From assembly GCA_003313425.1 (NCBI GenBank), contig NHZP01000034.1, forward strand, positions 248,001 through 312,000: 64,000 bases of DNA, written 5' to 3'. This document shows, one piece after another, positions 11,820-22,267 of this stretch. The stretch's first letter is position 1. Each line of letters begins with the position of its first letter. The translations under genes and the position numbers were made by a program. The DNA comes from Pseudopyrenochaeta lycopersici. Lineage: Eukaryota > Ascomycota > Dothideomycetes > Pleosporales > Pseudopyrenochaetaceae. Below the pieces are notes generated by a model that did not search any database, was not told where the DNA came from, and was given only the letters and a program-made list of their open reading frames with translations.

Positions 11820-12919
11820 ATGGCTAATTTTCTGCAAACATTTCACCCCTTCTATTTCAATCCTGACGCAGGTTTCTGCCCAGTCTATCAACCGCCCCTC
11901 ACTACGGATGGACGTTCATATGGCAGATGTGGACCGGAAGGCAATGGAGCGACTTGTGACAATTGTTGTTCGTCTGCTGTACGTTTCTCTCTTCCCAGAG
12001 GAATGTAACTCGACGTTTCCCTTTTCCTAATCGAGCAGGGTTACTGCACATCTGACCCGAAATACTGCGCCGCGCCGATGTGTCTCTTTGAGTATGGGCT
12101 AGCATGTGACACAAATAAGTGGCCTCCAGGCGTGAATACATCTACTCTTCCCCGACCCAGGCTAGGTAACGTGCCATATGGGAAATTTTTCAGACACTGC
12201 ACGGTAAAAGGCACTGTTGCTCTCACGTTCGACGATGGACCTGGGGAGTGGACATCCGATCTCCTCGATATTCTAAAGACGAACAATGTGAAGGCGACCT
12301 TTTTTATTACTGGCCACAACCTGTCGAAGGGCATGATCAATGATCCAGCAACTGAGCATCCAGCAATAATTAGGCGGATGTACGAAGAAGGGCATCAGGT
12401 CGCAGCCCATACATGGAGTCATATGGACATGAATAAGCTCACGTCGCAACAACGAATAGATGAGATGGTCAAGACTGAAATTGCCCTAAATGATATTCTG
12501 GGCTTCTTCCCAACATACTGGCGACCGCCATACAATAGTTGCGGCGCCGAATGCGAGGTAGACATGGGTATTCTTGGATACCACGTGGTAAGCCAGAAGC
12601 CTCTAAGGAAGACTAAACTGATATTAATCAGACTTCATACGACATCGATCCTCTTGACTGGAAAGGAAACTTCACCTATTCCAAAGAAAACTTCATTTCG
12701 CAAATCACAAGTCGGGACCCGTCGAACTGGGCATGGTTGCCACTTTCCCACGACCTTCATAAGGGCACGGTTCATGAATTTGCCCAATTCATGATTGACC
12801 ATTCACGGGAGCAGGGGTATAAACTGGTGAGACTGGGCGAATGCCTGGGCGATTCTGAGGAAAACTGGTATCGTGACCGTATTACAGGCGGCGTGCTTAG
12901 GGGTTCCTCTCCCTTGTGA
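11820..12919 (+). CDS. Chitin deacetylase with chitin-binding module
   Basis: Three exons (11820-11978, 12039-12587, 12632-12919), all joined in phase 0, give 331 residues. Residues about 20-65 form a CBM18-type chitin-binding domain (RCGPEGNGATCDNCCS, then GYCTSDPKYC, with the intron between). The catalytic carbohydrate esterase 4 domain follows: LTFDDGPGEW (catalytic Asp and metal-binding Asp), HTWSHMDM (metal-binding histidines), WRPPYN, and LSHDLHKG near the end with the catalytic His. The enzyme should remove acetyl groups from GlcNAc chains at the cell surface. No clear signal peptide is seen at the chosen ATG, so a 5' exon may be missing. The stop lies beside the first pogo remnant, so the last few residues may derive from an insertion. 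It fits a pathway with the upstream synthase and dehydrogenase. Confidence 0.85.
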
Positions 12920-13075
12920 GGATAGGGTTATCTTAGCTATCCAAGCAATGAAAAAAGACGCGATATCAAGTGATCGACGCGCTGCAGCAGTCTACAATGT
13001 TGCTAGAAGGACTCTCCGTGACCGAACGCGCTGGGAAGCTGTCACGACGCGACAGCCAACCACGCCAACCTAACT
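12914..13075 (+). pseudogene. Pogo/Fot1 transposase N-terminal fragment
   Basis: A frame just after the deacetylase stop reads EDRVILAIQAMKKD, AAAVYNVARRTLRDRT. This is the psq-type helix-turn-helix that opens pogo/Fot1 transposases (AI-A-x-x-YNV-x-R-x-TL-x-x-R). Nothing of the catalytic domain follows. It is a short relic. Confidence 0.6.
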
Positions 13076-13360
13076 CGTCAAAGATAGTTTGCAAGGAGGA
13101 ATAAGCGAGCCTTGGCACATCCCCAGCATTGCTTCCCCACCACCAAAATTACTGGTAAACAAGCATATCATTGAAAAGGATTGGAGCCTCTAACCAATAG
13201 AGATAGTTCTCTCTCAAGGCTTCTCGATGAAGACTCTATCATCCAGGTCAACACTGTAGTTTGCCGAGACTAGAGCATTTAACGTATTCCATCATCGAGT
13301 GCGCCAAACCTCGATTGAGCCAAAATCTCTTGGCGCCCAACATGACTACTACTACGCGCA

Positions 13361-14103
13361 ATGTCTCAACCAACTCAGTTAAATCAATCTCAAAATGAAG
13401 GCAGAATAGAGCTTGATCTCTAGGCTATAAAGCAAGGCCAATTTAAAAGCGTCCGACGTGCTGCTACGGCGTTCAACGTTACCCGATCAACCCTGCAGCG
13501 AAGACACAACGGAACCCTCGCCCGAGCTAAATGCCAGCCTAATCGCCAGAAGCTCACGCGCACTGAAGAGCAGACAATCGTCCGATATATCCTCGACCTC
13601 GATTCGCGAGGATTTGCGCCCCGGCTGTGTGAGGTAGCAGATATGGCGGATAAACTGCTGGCTGTACGCAGTGGAGAGCCAGTAGGCAAGCGACGGGCTG
13701 AGAGATTCGTAACGCGTTCAGATGAGCTTAAAATGGCTTTCAACCGAGCAAAGGACCGTTAGAGGATACTCCAAGAAGATCCAGAGAAAATTGGCGCGTG
13801 GTTTAAGCTAGTCAAGGACACCAAAGCCAAGTACGGCGTTCACGACGACATGATGCACAACTTTGATGAAACTGGCTTCCAGATGGGCGTAATTGGCTCT
13901 ATGAAAGTTGTTACAGGCTCAGAGAGACGTGCTCAACCTGAACTCGTTCAGCCAGGCGATCGCGAGTGGGTTACAGTTATCCAAAGCATATGCGCTGCTG
14001 GGTACGCGACCCCGCCATTCATCGTCTACAAAGGACGCGTCCATATCTCTGCATGGTACGAGGAGGCAGATATACCGTACAATTGGACCAGTGCCACTCC
14101 TCA
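13361..14103 (+). pseudogene. Pogo/Fot1 transposase, truncated
   Basis: From the ATG at 13361 the frame reads a psq-like helix-turn-helix (SVRRAATAFNVTRSTLQRR), a CENP-B-like second DNA-binding part (LTRTEEQTIVRYILDLD, GKRRAERFV) and the start of the DDE domain (MMHNFDETGFQMG, GDREWVTVIQSICAAGY, PPFIVYKG). Two in-frame TAG codons interrupt it, after IELDL and after AKDR. At about 14104 the transposase sequence stops and a HET-gene fragment begins on the opposite strand. Later DDE residues are missing, so it cannot be active. Confidence 0.8.
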
Positions 14104-14200
14104 AGTCTTCGAAAGTGACCTCCTCAATGTCTGCTCCCCATGTATGCGAAAGTATCGCATAGGGAGGAATGGCCTCGTCGCCAAACTGAGTAACAATCAA
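14104..14200 (-). pseudogene. HET domain N-terminal fragment
   Basis: On the minus strand the frame reads FGDEAIPPYAILSHTWG, then EEVTFEDL. This is the canonical opening of a fungal heterokaryon-incompatibility (HET) domain. It is cut at 14104 where pogo sequence begins, and no continuation is found on the other side of the pogo copy. I infer a HET gene truncated by transposon insertion and rearrangement. It is distinct from the longer HET gene at 14.4-16.5 kb. Confidence 0.7.
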
Positions 14201-14429
14201 TCCGATCGGCGGCTTGATTGAGCGAATGGACCAAAGGTAGGGACTTGCACGTGTTCACGAACCAGATGGTACAACGTGCATGCCCAAATAGGAATCAAGC
14301 CGATGATCGGCTTGATTGTTAGCAACCGTGTCAGAGGTGGAGGATCTGTATAAAGGTGTCCAAGGAAAAAAAGCACAAGCGCGAATATCCTCCATTGATA
14401 AGTTGAAGTCAAACCTGAAAATCAAAAAG

Positions 14430-16543
14430 CTAAACTAGTCTGATACTCTCACTCTTACACAATGACAGTCCCGGGATCCCATCCATAAGACCATGCAAAT
14501 ATGCCTCTCCGATGAGTTCATAGCCGCCTATAGTTCTCCTAATGACAAAAGGAAGCCAGTAATTGCCAAAGATGCAGATTAAATCGCCACCTTGAGCTTC
14601 CTGGGGTACCCATCCGATGGTCTGCAAACAGTCCGATCGGAAAAACTTTCGACCAAGAGAGTATTGGTTGAACGCGGGCTCAAATCGGTAGCCCCATATT
14701 TGCATGAGTTGAAGAAAGCCAACGCAAATCAGCAGCTTGATCGTATTCCATTCCTCATCCTCCTTGTTAGCTGGGGTGTGCCACTCGCCCATGATCTTGA
14801 CCACATAGGCTCCTGCTTGATAGCCAATCACCCAGCACCAGAATGCAAATCCAAGATCAACTTCCGCACATACATCATTGCCTCTACCCTCCCTGTTGCA
14901 AACGAGAGTTCTCCAAAAGGCTTCATAGTTGGACTCTCCTGTGGGGAATGTATCCCATGGCGGCATAATTCCCCAGCATTCCTCGAACCACGCTGCCATA
15001 GCCTGCCCTTGACGGAGAGTAATGGTGAAATCGGCCATGTAAGGGGTGGAGACGTTGTATGGTTGGGCGTGAACGACTCTGTCCACGACATCAATGATAC
15101 GACCATTCATTGTAAGAGCCTGGCCACGGTTAATTGTGGTCCTTCTATCTGAATTTTGCTTACATTATTATCGTTGATAGACCAGAATACGGACCCGGTA
15201 TAGTTTGGTGTATTAAATCGATAAGTGCTAAGAGAGACATTTTTCACTGGTGCGTCAATCCAATTTGGAACCCATGATGGAAGTAGATTAGACCGAGACA
15301 CCGTAGATCGGGATGAAATGACTTAAGTAAAGAGCGCCGGGCCCCAGGTGTGATTTTGTCGAATGAGATCCCGGGCTAGGCCAATCAGAATGCTTGCGAG
15401 GTCTTTCGAGTAGTCGATGAGGGAATTATTAGCGTCTGATACAAGTCCAATTAAGGCAAAGATATGATCCCGCTTGTCTGTCGCTTCGAATAGTGCGGTC
15501 TTTGACAAAACCGCTGCCAGATTCATCCTGTCCATATCCCATGATTCTTCCTCACCACGCGCCAAGGAAAGGATATAGAGAATCCCTACAGAAAAGCTTT
15601 TAACAGGGTGGGAGTCGATTGTCGGGATGACTTGTCTGTCTACTTTAGACATAAAGCCAGCGAAGTCAAAGTCCGGAGCATCGGAAGTCTCCATTATTGG
15701 TCCCTCTGGTGCCGTTGTTACCACTAACGCGTTCTTCACCCAGCTGAACTTTTCTACTACTGCGCCGATACTAAGGACGGCATCACGGTCAATTGAATAT
15801 TCGCCGCAGCGAATAGTGCAACACCGAGGGACAAGAATTTCTTGAATTATCCATACTCGGTAGAAATATGGATTTTCCAAGACTGCTGCTAGATGTTTCC
15901 ATTGAAGATCATCTCTGGACGGCAGACTCAGTTCTTCTAGAGTTTCTTGCGAGACCGCGCCAAATGAACTTTCTAGCCTCGGCTTGCCATCCCTGAAGGC
16001 ATGATGGCCGAGACGGGCGTAGATCAGCCGTATCAGCGCAAAGCCGGACTCTGTATCGTTGGTTGCGGGACCGAGCCAAGCGCGGACTAAGTAGGAGTTG
16101 GAGTAGATATCCGTCATCATTCGGACCTGTACGTTCTTCTCTGGAGTACAATCTTGATTTATAGACAAGGCATCGATCCAGTATGGGATGTCAAGCTCAC
16201 TGTCCTCTTGAATCTGAAGGAGTGCGCCGTATAGGTTTTCTCCGATCTCGAGCGGCGCATCGTCGCAGTGAATGGTTTTCCGCACTGAAGACTTGCCCCA
16301 GACATAGGACAGTGCTCGGTATTTCGGTATGTTTATACCTGGCTTGAACGGAACGGTCTCAAGTCTGACGCGAATGTCGTCCTCTCCAAGGCCACTTGCA
16401 ATATGGACCAGCCGGATTTCGTCTCCGGTGAGTTGGTTTTTGTAAACGAAGTGACTATGAGTTTGGGAGTGAATAGCCTCATCGGCGCGTTTCGAGTGCA
16501 TTCGATTGTCGAATTTCCCCAAGGCCGGATCGGTTGCTGACAT
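14430..16543 (-). pseudogene. HET domain gene, stop and frameshift
   Basis: Starting at an ATG at 16543, 406 residues read straight through, with the HET domain at about 70-240: YRALSYVWG, IGENLYGAL, YWIDALSINQ, QVRMMTDIY, AWLGP, and YFYRVWIIQEI. A TAA at 15323-15325 then falls in frame, and the same frame continues to about 15107 (LLPSWVPNW). It next shifts by one or two bases into the C-terminal part 15110-14430, which ends in GYELIGEAYLHGLMDG, the usual tail of long HET proteins. So the full-length gene is present but carries one nonsense codon and one frameshift. An unrecognised intron at one of these points is possible, but I see no matching splice sites. Intact members mediate self/non-self cell death. 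Confidence 0.82.
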
Positions 16544-16877
16544 GGTGATTGATTCTGTTAATATGAAGCGGGATCTGTCTCGCTATTGGACGAAGCCTCC
16601 GCTTAGACTGGAACCTAACTGCGTCAATGAAGCACCATGTCGGGAATGCAAATGCTACTTGATTGATGAATTTACTCTAGGTTTCAAGAATCTTGGAATC
16701 CACAAAAACCATCGAAGTCATCGCTATTTGAAATGAAGTCTTGGCTCAGCCACAACGCCACCGCGCCACAAAGCGGCAGTGCTGAGGCTTGAGTGGCTTT
16801 TGCAAACTTCACCATTAGCGAAAATCCCACTACAACAACAGCACTTAGCGTCCAAAAAAGGGACTAAAAATTTATGA
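16544..16877. other. Intergenic spacer
   Basis: Upstream flank of the HET gene. No gene or repeat recognised apart from presumed promoter sequence. Confidence 0.4.
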
Positions 16878-17218
16878 CTAACGTACCTGATAAGCGAATC
16901 GTTCGGATAAGCGAATCGGTCGGGCATTTCTTGGCACCACCAACAACGCCACCATCTTCCTGCATTATGACACCACCACCTAATTTTATAGGGTAATTAC
17001 ATTGCGCAAGGTTTCTTACGTGCTGGGCAAGTCCTTACGTTATGCCCAGTTAACATACACTCCCTGCAGCGGTGCGGAGCTCGATTTGAAGCCTTTAGTG
17101 TCACATCACCATCCTCGTTTTGTGGGACTCTGGAGGCGCTACAAGCTTCTGTGATAGCTCAACTGCCTCCTTGTGTGTAATACTATCTCTTTGAGTAATA
17201 TACTTAACTTTAATGTTG
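16878..17218 (-). mobile_element. Pogo/Fot1 element 3' end with terminal repeat
   Basis: On the minus strand 17218-17020 encodes a transposase C-terminus with a one-base frame change: KVKYITQRDSITHKEAVELS, then a zinc knuckle RCRECMLTGHNVRTCPARK, typical of Fot1-like transposases. It is followed at 16880-16925 by two GATAAGCGAATCG motifs 15 bp apart, the kind of repeated terminal sequence these elements carry, next to a TA at 16878. Only this end of the element is present. Confidence 0.65.
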
Positions 17219-18127
17219 CGCTTTTAACCACTTTTGCATTGTGAGCCTGTGCACGCCATTGGCTGAGTTATGACGCGTTGAAGTTGGAGGCTATTCTGGT
17301 GTTTTGGTGTTCGGTGATCGTTGCGCGACTCCGATCGTTGCGCGCACGGGCACGGTACCCCCCACGCTGCTAAAGAGAAACAGACGTACGCACGTTGCCC
17401 ATCGAGCAAGTGAACGGTCGCGGTTGCTCGAAGCGAATGCTAGTGAATACATTTCTGTTTTGACGACGTCTCGCACGAAGATTCCAATGCGCGCCTTGTC
17501 TCCCGACACCGTGCAGCTAGCAAACAAACGGTGATGGTAGAAGCGACATAGTCTCGCTTTGCCTCAAAACGTTCAAGTGTCGCATGCAGACATTCATCTT
17601 GACTCAAAAACCCTCCGAGGAGGTCCAACAATTTCTCGATATCTGCTCGTTCATCAAGATTCCGCCACGTAGCAATTTCGGCACTTGCTAGTAACTGGCT
17701 TCTTTAGGTTGCGTTGGATTGGTGCGATCTGTATTGACCAGAAGAACAACAGTTAAAAGAGTATGCAAACTTTAGTACAACAGCAAATGGATGGGAAGAT
17801 GCAAAAGGTGTATACCTAGTTACGGGAATTTAAGAGTGTTGAAAGAGATAAGATATTATACAAAGCCAAAGATGCATTAGAAATCTTGAGTCAAATCTCA
17901 AGTAGGAGCACTCATGCTCGACAATTCGTTCACCTAACGGAAAGAAGCCCTTACCAGAATCCAAAAGCAGTGATTGACACTTAATCACTGAGCTTCAAAA
18001 ATTTTGTGGACTATAAAATCGTATTCGGTCGTCACCACTCTTTGCGCTCTATAATCGGAGATTCGACTCACATTCCGTTCCTTTTCAGAGCCGAGGAACG
18101 CTAACTTTCCACCTAGTTGGGGTATTA
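17219..18127. other. Intergenic, no gene seen
   Basis: About 900 bp of mixed sequence. Overlapping ORFs near 17.3-17.6 kb on both strands show no domain motif. The right part is the 3' flank of the F-box-like gene. Confidence 0.4.
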
Positions 18128-19609
18128 TCAATACCTCCAACATCTGGGTTCCAGAAACCTCTCAATGATTTCTTCACCGTATTTTTCCCGCCCGGCGTTT
18201 CTCAAACCCTCTACAACCACATCATTCGGTCTCCAGACTTCGCCAACCGTATAATACAGTCGCCGAACCTGAGCATCTTCGTTGTTTTCGTCTCCCCACT
18301 CGGCTACTTGGCCAGGCGCGTAAAAGGATATCTCAAAAAATCCTTTCTCGTTCCCAAGCTCAGACTCTAACATAAAATGTTCAAGAACGGGCATCCTCTG
18401 AATAGCTTTAACGAAAGCAGTAAGAAACGGATCCAATGTTGCCTCATTTCCATGCTCACGGAAGTTGGTGTAATCGCTATCGCCGTCGCTATCACCACCA
18501 ATGATCCCCTCAGCTGGGTTGTCGTTTTCATGAGGCTCTGGCGCCGTCCCGATGAAGTACCAGTCGCCAGATGGCGTTACCATATTGAAGACAATTTTCA
18601 GTTTCCGCAGGTATGGCCAAGTGGGTATAGAGTCTACCTCGTCACTAGATGGCCAGAAAAGGGTTGAATCAAGGTAGCCGCTCAAGGTGAAAGAGGTAAG
18701 GTTTTCTGAGAAGACACGCAGGCATGCACTGAAGGGGTCATAGAGCGCACCTGATGGCACACGCGATTGCTCTGCAGGCCGCTGATCAAATGGGTTCTCG
18801 TGGTAAAAGACAATATCTGCTGCAGAGCAATGGCGAAGCTTAGTTTGACTAAGTGCCTTGGCGAATGTGATTCGGTTATCGATCTTGATCGCTTGATCAT
18901 CGCACTCTCCAAATTCCCAAGATATACCCTTCAAATTAGGCAGAGACGCTGCAAGACCAGGTCCAACACTGGGTGCCAGTTTTCGCGTGGTGTTGCCTCG
19001 AATGTTGAGATATTGCACTTTCGAAAGGGTCGGTACTTCACTAGGCTCGGAGAACTTAAGGAGGGATTGTTCAAATCTTTGCTCAAAGATGTCTTTCCCA
19101 CGTTTGCGCTGCGCAATCTCGAGCCTGATCTGTTCCCTGTTGCGCAAGCGAAGATCAGTCGGAGAAAATGCATTTCCATAGGGCAGTTCCAGTCGCAGTA
19201 CGCTTTGTAAACCTTCATCCTCCCACATCTTTAAAATTGAGAAGAGGTCCTTAATTCCCTGCGTGAATGTCTTATTGTTGAGCCGCTGTTCTTCTTCTGA
19301 CTCAACGCGACCGCATGCTTCCTCCGAGTACTCTGGTAGCAGGACTTCAAAGCTCAGCTTTGTCAAGTGTTTACGACGGTTGCCTGTTACAATGGCCCGA
19401 AAATGACTCAACTCATCACTTTTGATGCGCAAACTGTGGAATGTGACAAATTCCACAGCCTCTCTCCAGTGACTAGAGATTGTTGCAAATGGAGGAAGCT
19501 TTGAGGAGTGAGTAACCTGTTGCTGAAGTATCGGAACCTGTGGTTCATCCGGGCATCGTTCCAGATGCAATGCTATCTTGTTAATCAGCTCTTGCGGTAG
19601 GCTCTCCAT
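18128..19609 (-). CDS. F-box-like protein
   Basis: An intact 493-residue frame from an ATG at 19609. The N-terminus MESLPQELINKIALHLE is an F-box-like helix pair. It is followed by a conserved fungal pattern, FATISSHWREAVEFVTFHSLRI, and a D-E-L-x-x-F-x-x-I segment, as in the large family of fungal proteins that combine an F-box with a leucine-rich-like body. Residues about 330-420 include an acidic low-complexity stretch (EPHENDNPAEGIIGGDSDGD). A role as SCF substrate adaptor is inferred from family; no substrate can be named. No stops, frameshifts or intron signals are needed to read the gene. Confidence 0.75.
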   Translation of the reverse strand: MESLPQELINKIALHLERCPDEPQVPILQQQVTHSSKLPPFATISSHWREAVEFVTFHSLRIKSDELSHFRAIVTGNRRKHLTKLSFEVLLPEYSEEACGRVESEEEQRLNNKTFTQGIKDLFSILKMWEDEGLQSVLRLELPYGNAFSPTDLRLRNREQIRLEIAQRKRGKDIFEQRFEQSLLKFSEPSEVPTLSKVQYLNIRGNTTRKLAPSVGPGLAASLPNLKGISWEFGECDDQAIKIDNRITFAKALSQTKLRHCSAADIVFYHENPFDQRPAEQSRVPSGALYDPFSACLRVFSENLTSFTLSGYLDSTLFWPSSDEVDSIPTWPYLRKLKIVFNMVTPSGDWYFIGTAPEPHENDNPAEGIIGGDSDGDSDYTNFREHGNEATLDPFLTAFVKAIQRMPVLEHFMLESELGNEKGFFEISFYAPGQVAEWGDENNEDAQVRRLYYTVGEVWRPNDVVVEGLRNAGREKYGEEIIERFLEPRCWRY

Positions 19610-21274
19610 TGCGATATTGAATGTACTTGGGCGGCGTCTGTACCTGCGAAAAGATGAGTGCAGATTGAAAGGCTGGGATGTGGAAGGAATCAGGACTGGC
19701 GCAAGCTTAAAGTGCGAAACAATGCCAAGGCACTAGCAAGGGGTTACATTCGTGCAGTTCCCTCTGAAATGGTACGTAGTTAGCTTTTCTGTGAAGATGG
19801 TGACTTGATTACTAAATGCCTCAGGCACTGTACGGGACACAAGTCGGCATCTCGTACGATCTTGACCATTACAGGAGGCAAAGGAGACGCTTCTAAGTTA
19901 CTCTCTGAGCGAGAAAATATTTCCACGCTCGTGTCATGTCAAAATTCGTCAAGATTGGTGACACAACCCCGGCTATCAGATACCGTTTCCGGACCACAAC
20001 TACTCCCCAAATCTTCAGCATCACTAGTGAGATCCGCTGTTGCAAAAAGCGCAATTGCAGTAGCTACATCAGCTTCGAACAGTTCTTTATGTACAATTTA
20101 ACATGTCGAAACGGCGATTGCCAGTACTTTATACGGCTTTCTGGTAACTCTATAGTTAGAGGTCACAAGATTATTTTAACACTATTAGTGTGGTGGGCGG
20201 ATCCCCATCCTCCTCTACTAGAGCGAAACCCATCTTTATGTAGTCCTAATTGCAGAAACGTTTCTTTCCAAGTAACCCTAAGTTAATTAAATTAGTAGAC
20301 ATTTTCTTCCCATGATCATTAACGTCTATCCCTGTGTCCCGCAAAACCCACTATGCCGCAAAGAGTTAAGTTAATCCTGTTAAAGCAAGTAATTGTGTTC
20401 ATTGTTGTTGTTCCTACAGGCGTAGTGCTTCACTCTTATATATACGCCCACAGCCCCTGTCACATATTGCTGTTTCAGTCAGTGTGATGTTTGACAATCC
20501 TGCACTGGCACGGGTGTGTGATCTGAAAATTACCATGTCGTTGGCTATGCTGTCAATCGTTTCGTCATAGGTCCCAGATCCGCTTCAACTGTATTAGTTA
20601 CCCCTGTCTACCCACGGCTATCAACAGACACGCAGTTTTCAGAGTTATATTACGGTAGTCTCGTGATAGTTAGTGAGGAGAAGGTTCTAACTTAATTACA
20701 TACTTTCCAGTTGTTAAAAGCACTCTAAAGCAGTTCCTCCTAACTAGTCTTGCCAAGCAATATTCACTAACAAGCGACAGGTTCAAAATTGAACCTGCTG
20801 TCGCTCGCGTTGACTGCCTGAGCGCGTTGTACGTCACGCTCTAGAGATAATCAAAGTAAAGTCTGCTACACCCCAGTTAGATGCATTTCGCGACTCCCAG
20901 TCGCTCTCCCTAGGGGCTTCATCCTTCCAATTCCACCATAGTTTTGGATCGAATAAGAGACGTTCCGTAATACTTCCTAGTTAATATGCACAGGCTTTCA
21001 ATATCACTCCTTGATATCTCATGGGCGCTGCAAACATGCCCGCCTCTCCTTCCTCCCTAGTTACCAAGCAGCAGCGGAAAGAACATAGAGTCCTTAACGA
21101 TACATCAGATGCTATCATCTCGGTGAATGTGGACGATGTAGTTGCACGACGTCGGCCACCAAATTTGGTGCGATTCCTTCTAAGCTACATATGAAGACAA
21201 GATCATCCCAAGATTTGTATATTTAGGGTTGTCAAGATTAGTTAGCTGCTTATTAACTCTATTTAAACTCTTAA
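19610..21274. other. Gene-poor stretch with one dispersed repeat
   Basis: No gene supported in 1.6 kb. The region is TA-rich with many stops in every frame and may be old repeat sequence. The only recognisable item is the 98-bp LTR-like repeat at 20397-20494. Confidence 0.45.
20397..20494. repeat. Dispersed LTR-like repeat, copy 1
   Basis: About 98 bp from TGTTCATTG to TTTGACA, containing a TATATA box and the shared segment CACAGCCCCTGTCACATATT. It matches 40302-40399 with few differences. TG...CA ends and a TATA box suggest a solo LTR or a small LTR-type element. No matching target duplication was found at either copy. Confidence 0.55.
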
Positions 21275-22267
21275 TCACTCATAAACTGCAACTGCGACGA
21301 TTTTACCTCCTTCAACAAAGTTAAGGCTGCTAGCGCTCGGACTAAAGATTGCTCCGCTACTTACAACATATACTACCTTGCAATCTATCGAAGTTCTTCC
21401 CAACTGAGCCGACGTTGGACCATGAAAAAGTGCCCCATCCGGCCCACCAGCAATTACTTCGACTTTCCCATCTGCTGCAACCCTCGCCAATGAATTTTAC
21501 AGGAAGTTTGCAATGTAAGTTGTCTGCGCTGTCTCGCTGAGCGCAAAATCATCAGCGCCTTGAACGGCATCCGAAATAACCTCCACCGGGCCGGTTGAAG
21601 TTCCTGTGCGCAAATCGATGGGGATGCGGCAGAAGAGGCCTTTTCCAATATTAACGTAGTAGAGATACCCGCCACGGGTTTTTATGCCGTTAACTCCAAA
21701 TCTTAGCAGAGCTACTGGACCTTTCATCGTTTCGTCCTGTAATACAATAACGGAATTCCCAGTGTCTAGGTCGATATAGTATACAACTCCAGCCCAAGTG
21801 TCGGATCCAAGGACCGTGTTCCGCGAAAGGCGTGCTAAGCCATTCAGAGCCCGGCCAGCAGGAATATTTACAGCCTTGCGTACTTCTGGGGGGTGTCTTC
21901 GGAGATTAACCTTCCAGAGAGCAAAACTGTTAGGGGCGAAGACATCGCCTGTCAGAGCGAGGCTGCCAGCTACAACGGCGAATATATCTGGTTCGATTTC
22001 TGTAATGCCAAAAAGACCGGTTGAATTAGGAAATCGATAGACAAGGGACGGTTTAGGGCTCGGGTCGAGTAGGTTGATGCTACGAAGTTCGGGTTAAGTC
22101 AACATGCTAAGTAAGAGTTGGCCGTTGGAGCGGACCGCAACATTTTCGATCCAGGTCATATTTGAGAATTAATAGACTAGTCTTGTTGGACTATCATAGT
22201 TGGATATGACCGCATTAGAGGTGACTAAGAGAATAGAGAAGAATAGAAACAGGAGGTAGCGTATCAT
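21275..22267 (-). pseudogene. Secreted SMP-30-like beta-propeller gene with three stops
   Basis: A single 331-codon frame runs from ATG 22267 to 21275 without any indel. It opens with a signal peptide (MIRYLLFLFFSILLVTSNA), followed by the six-bladed propeller pattern of fungal SMP-30/lactonohydrolase-like proteins: WIENVAVRSNGQLL, GITEIEPDIFAVVAG, ALWKVNL, LNGLARLS, GVNGIKTRGGYLYYVN, ADDFAL, and a C-terminal VSSGAIFSP. Three TAA codons interrupt it at 22169-22171, 22094-22096 and 21497-21499. The first two sit where Gln is expected (VY-Q-FSN, T-Q-PEL), so CAA to TAA is the simple explanation. Intact relatives hydrolyse lactones or act as cyclases in secondary metabolism. I call it a RIP-type pseudogene. 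Confidence 0.82.
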
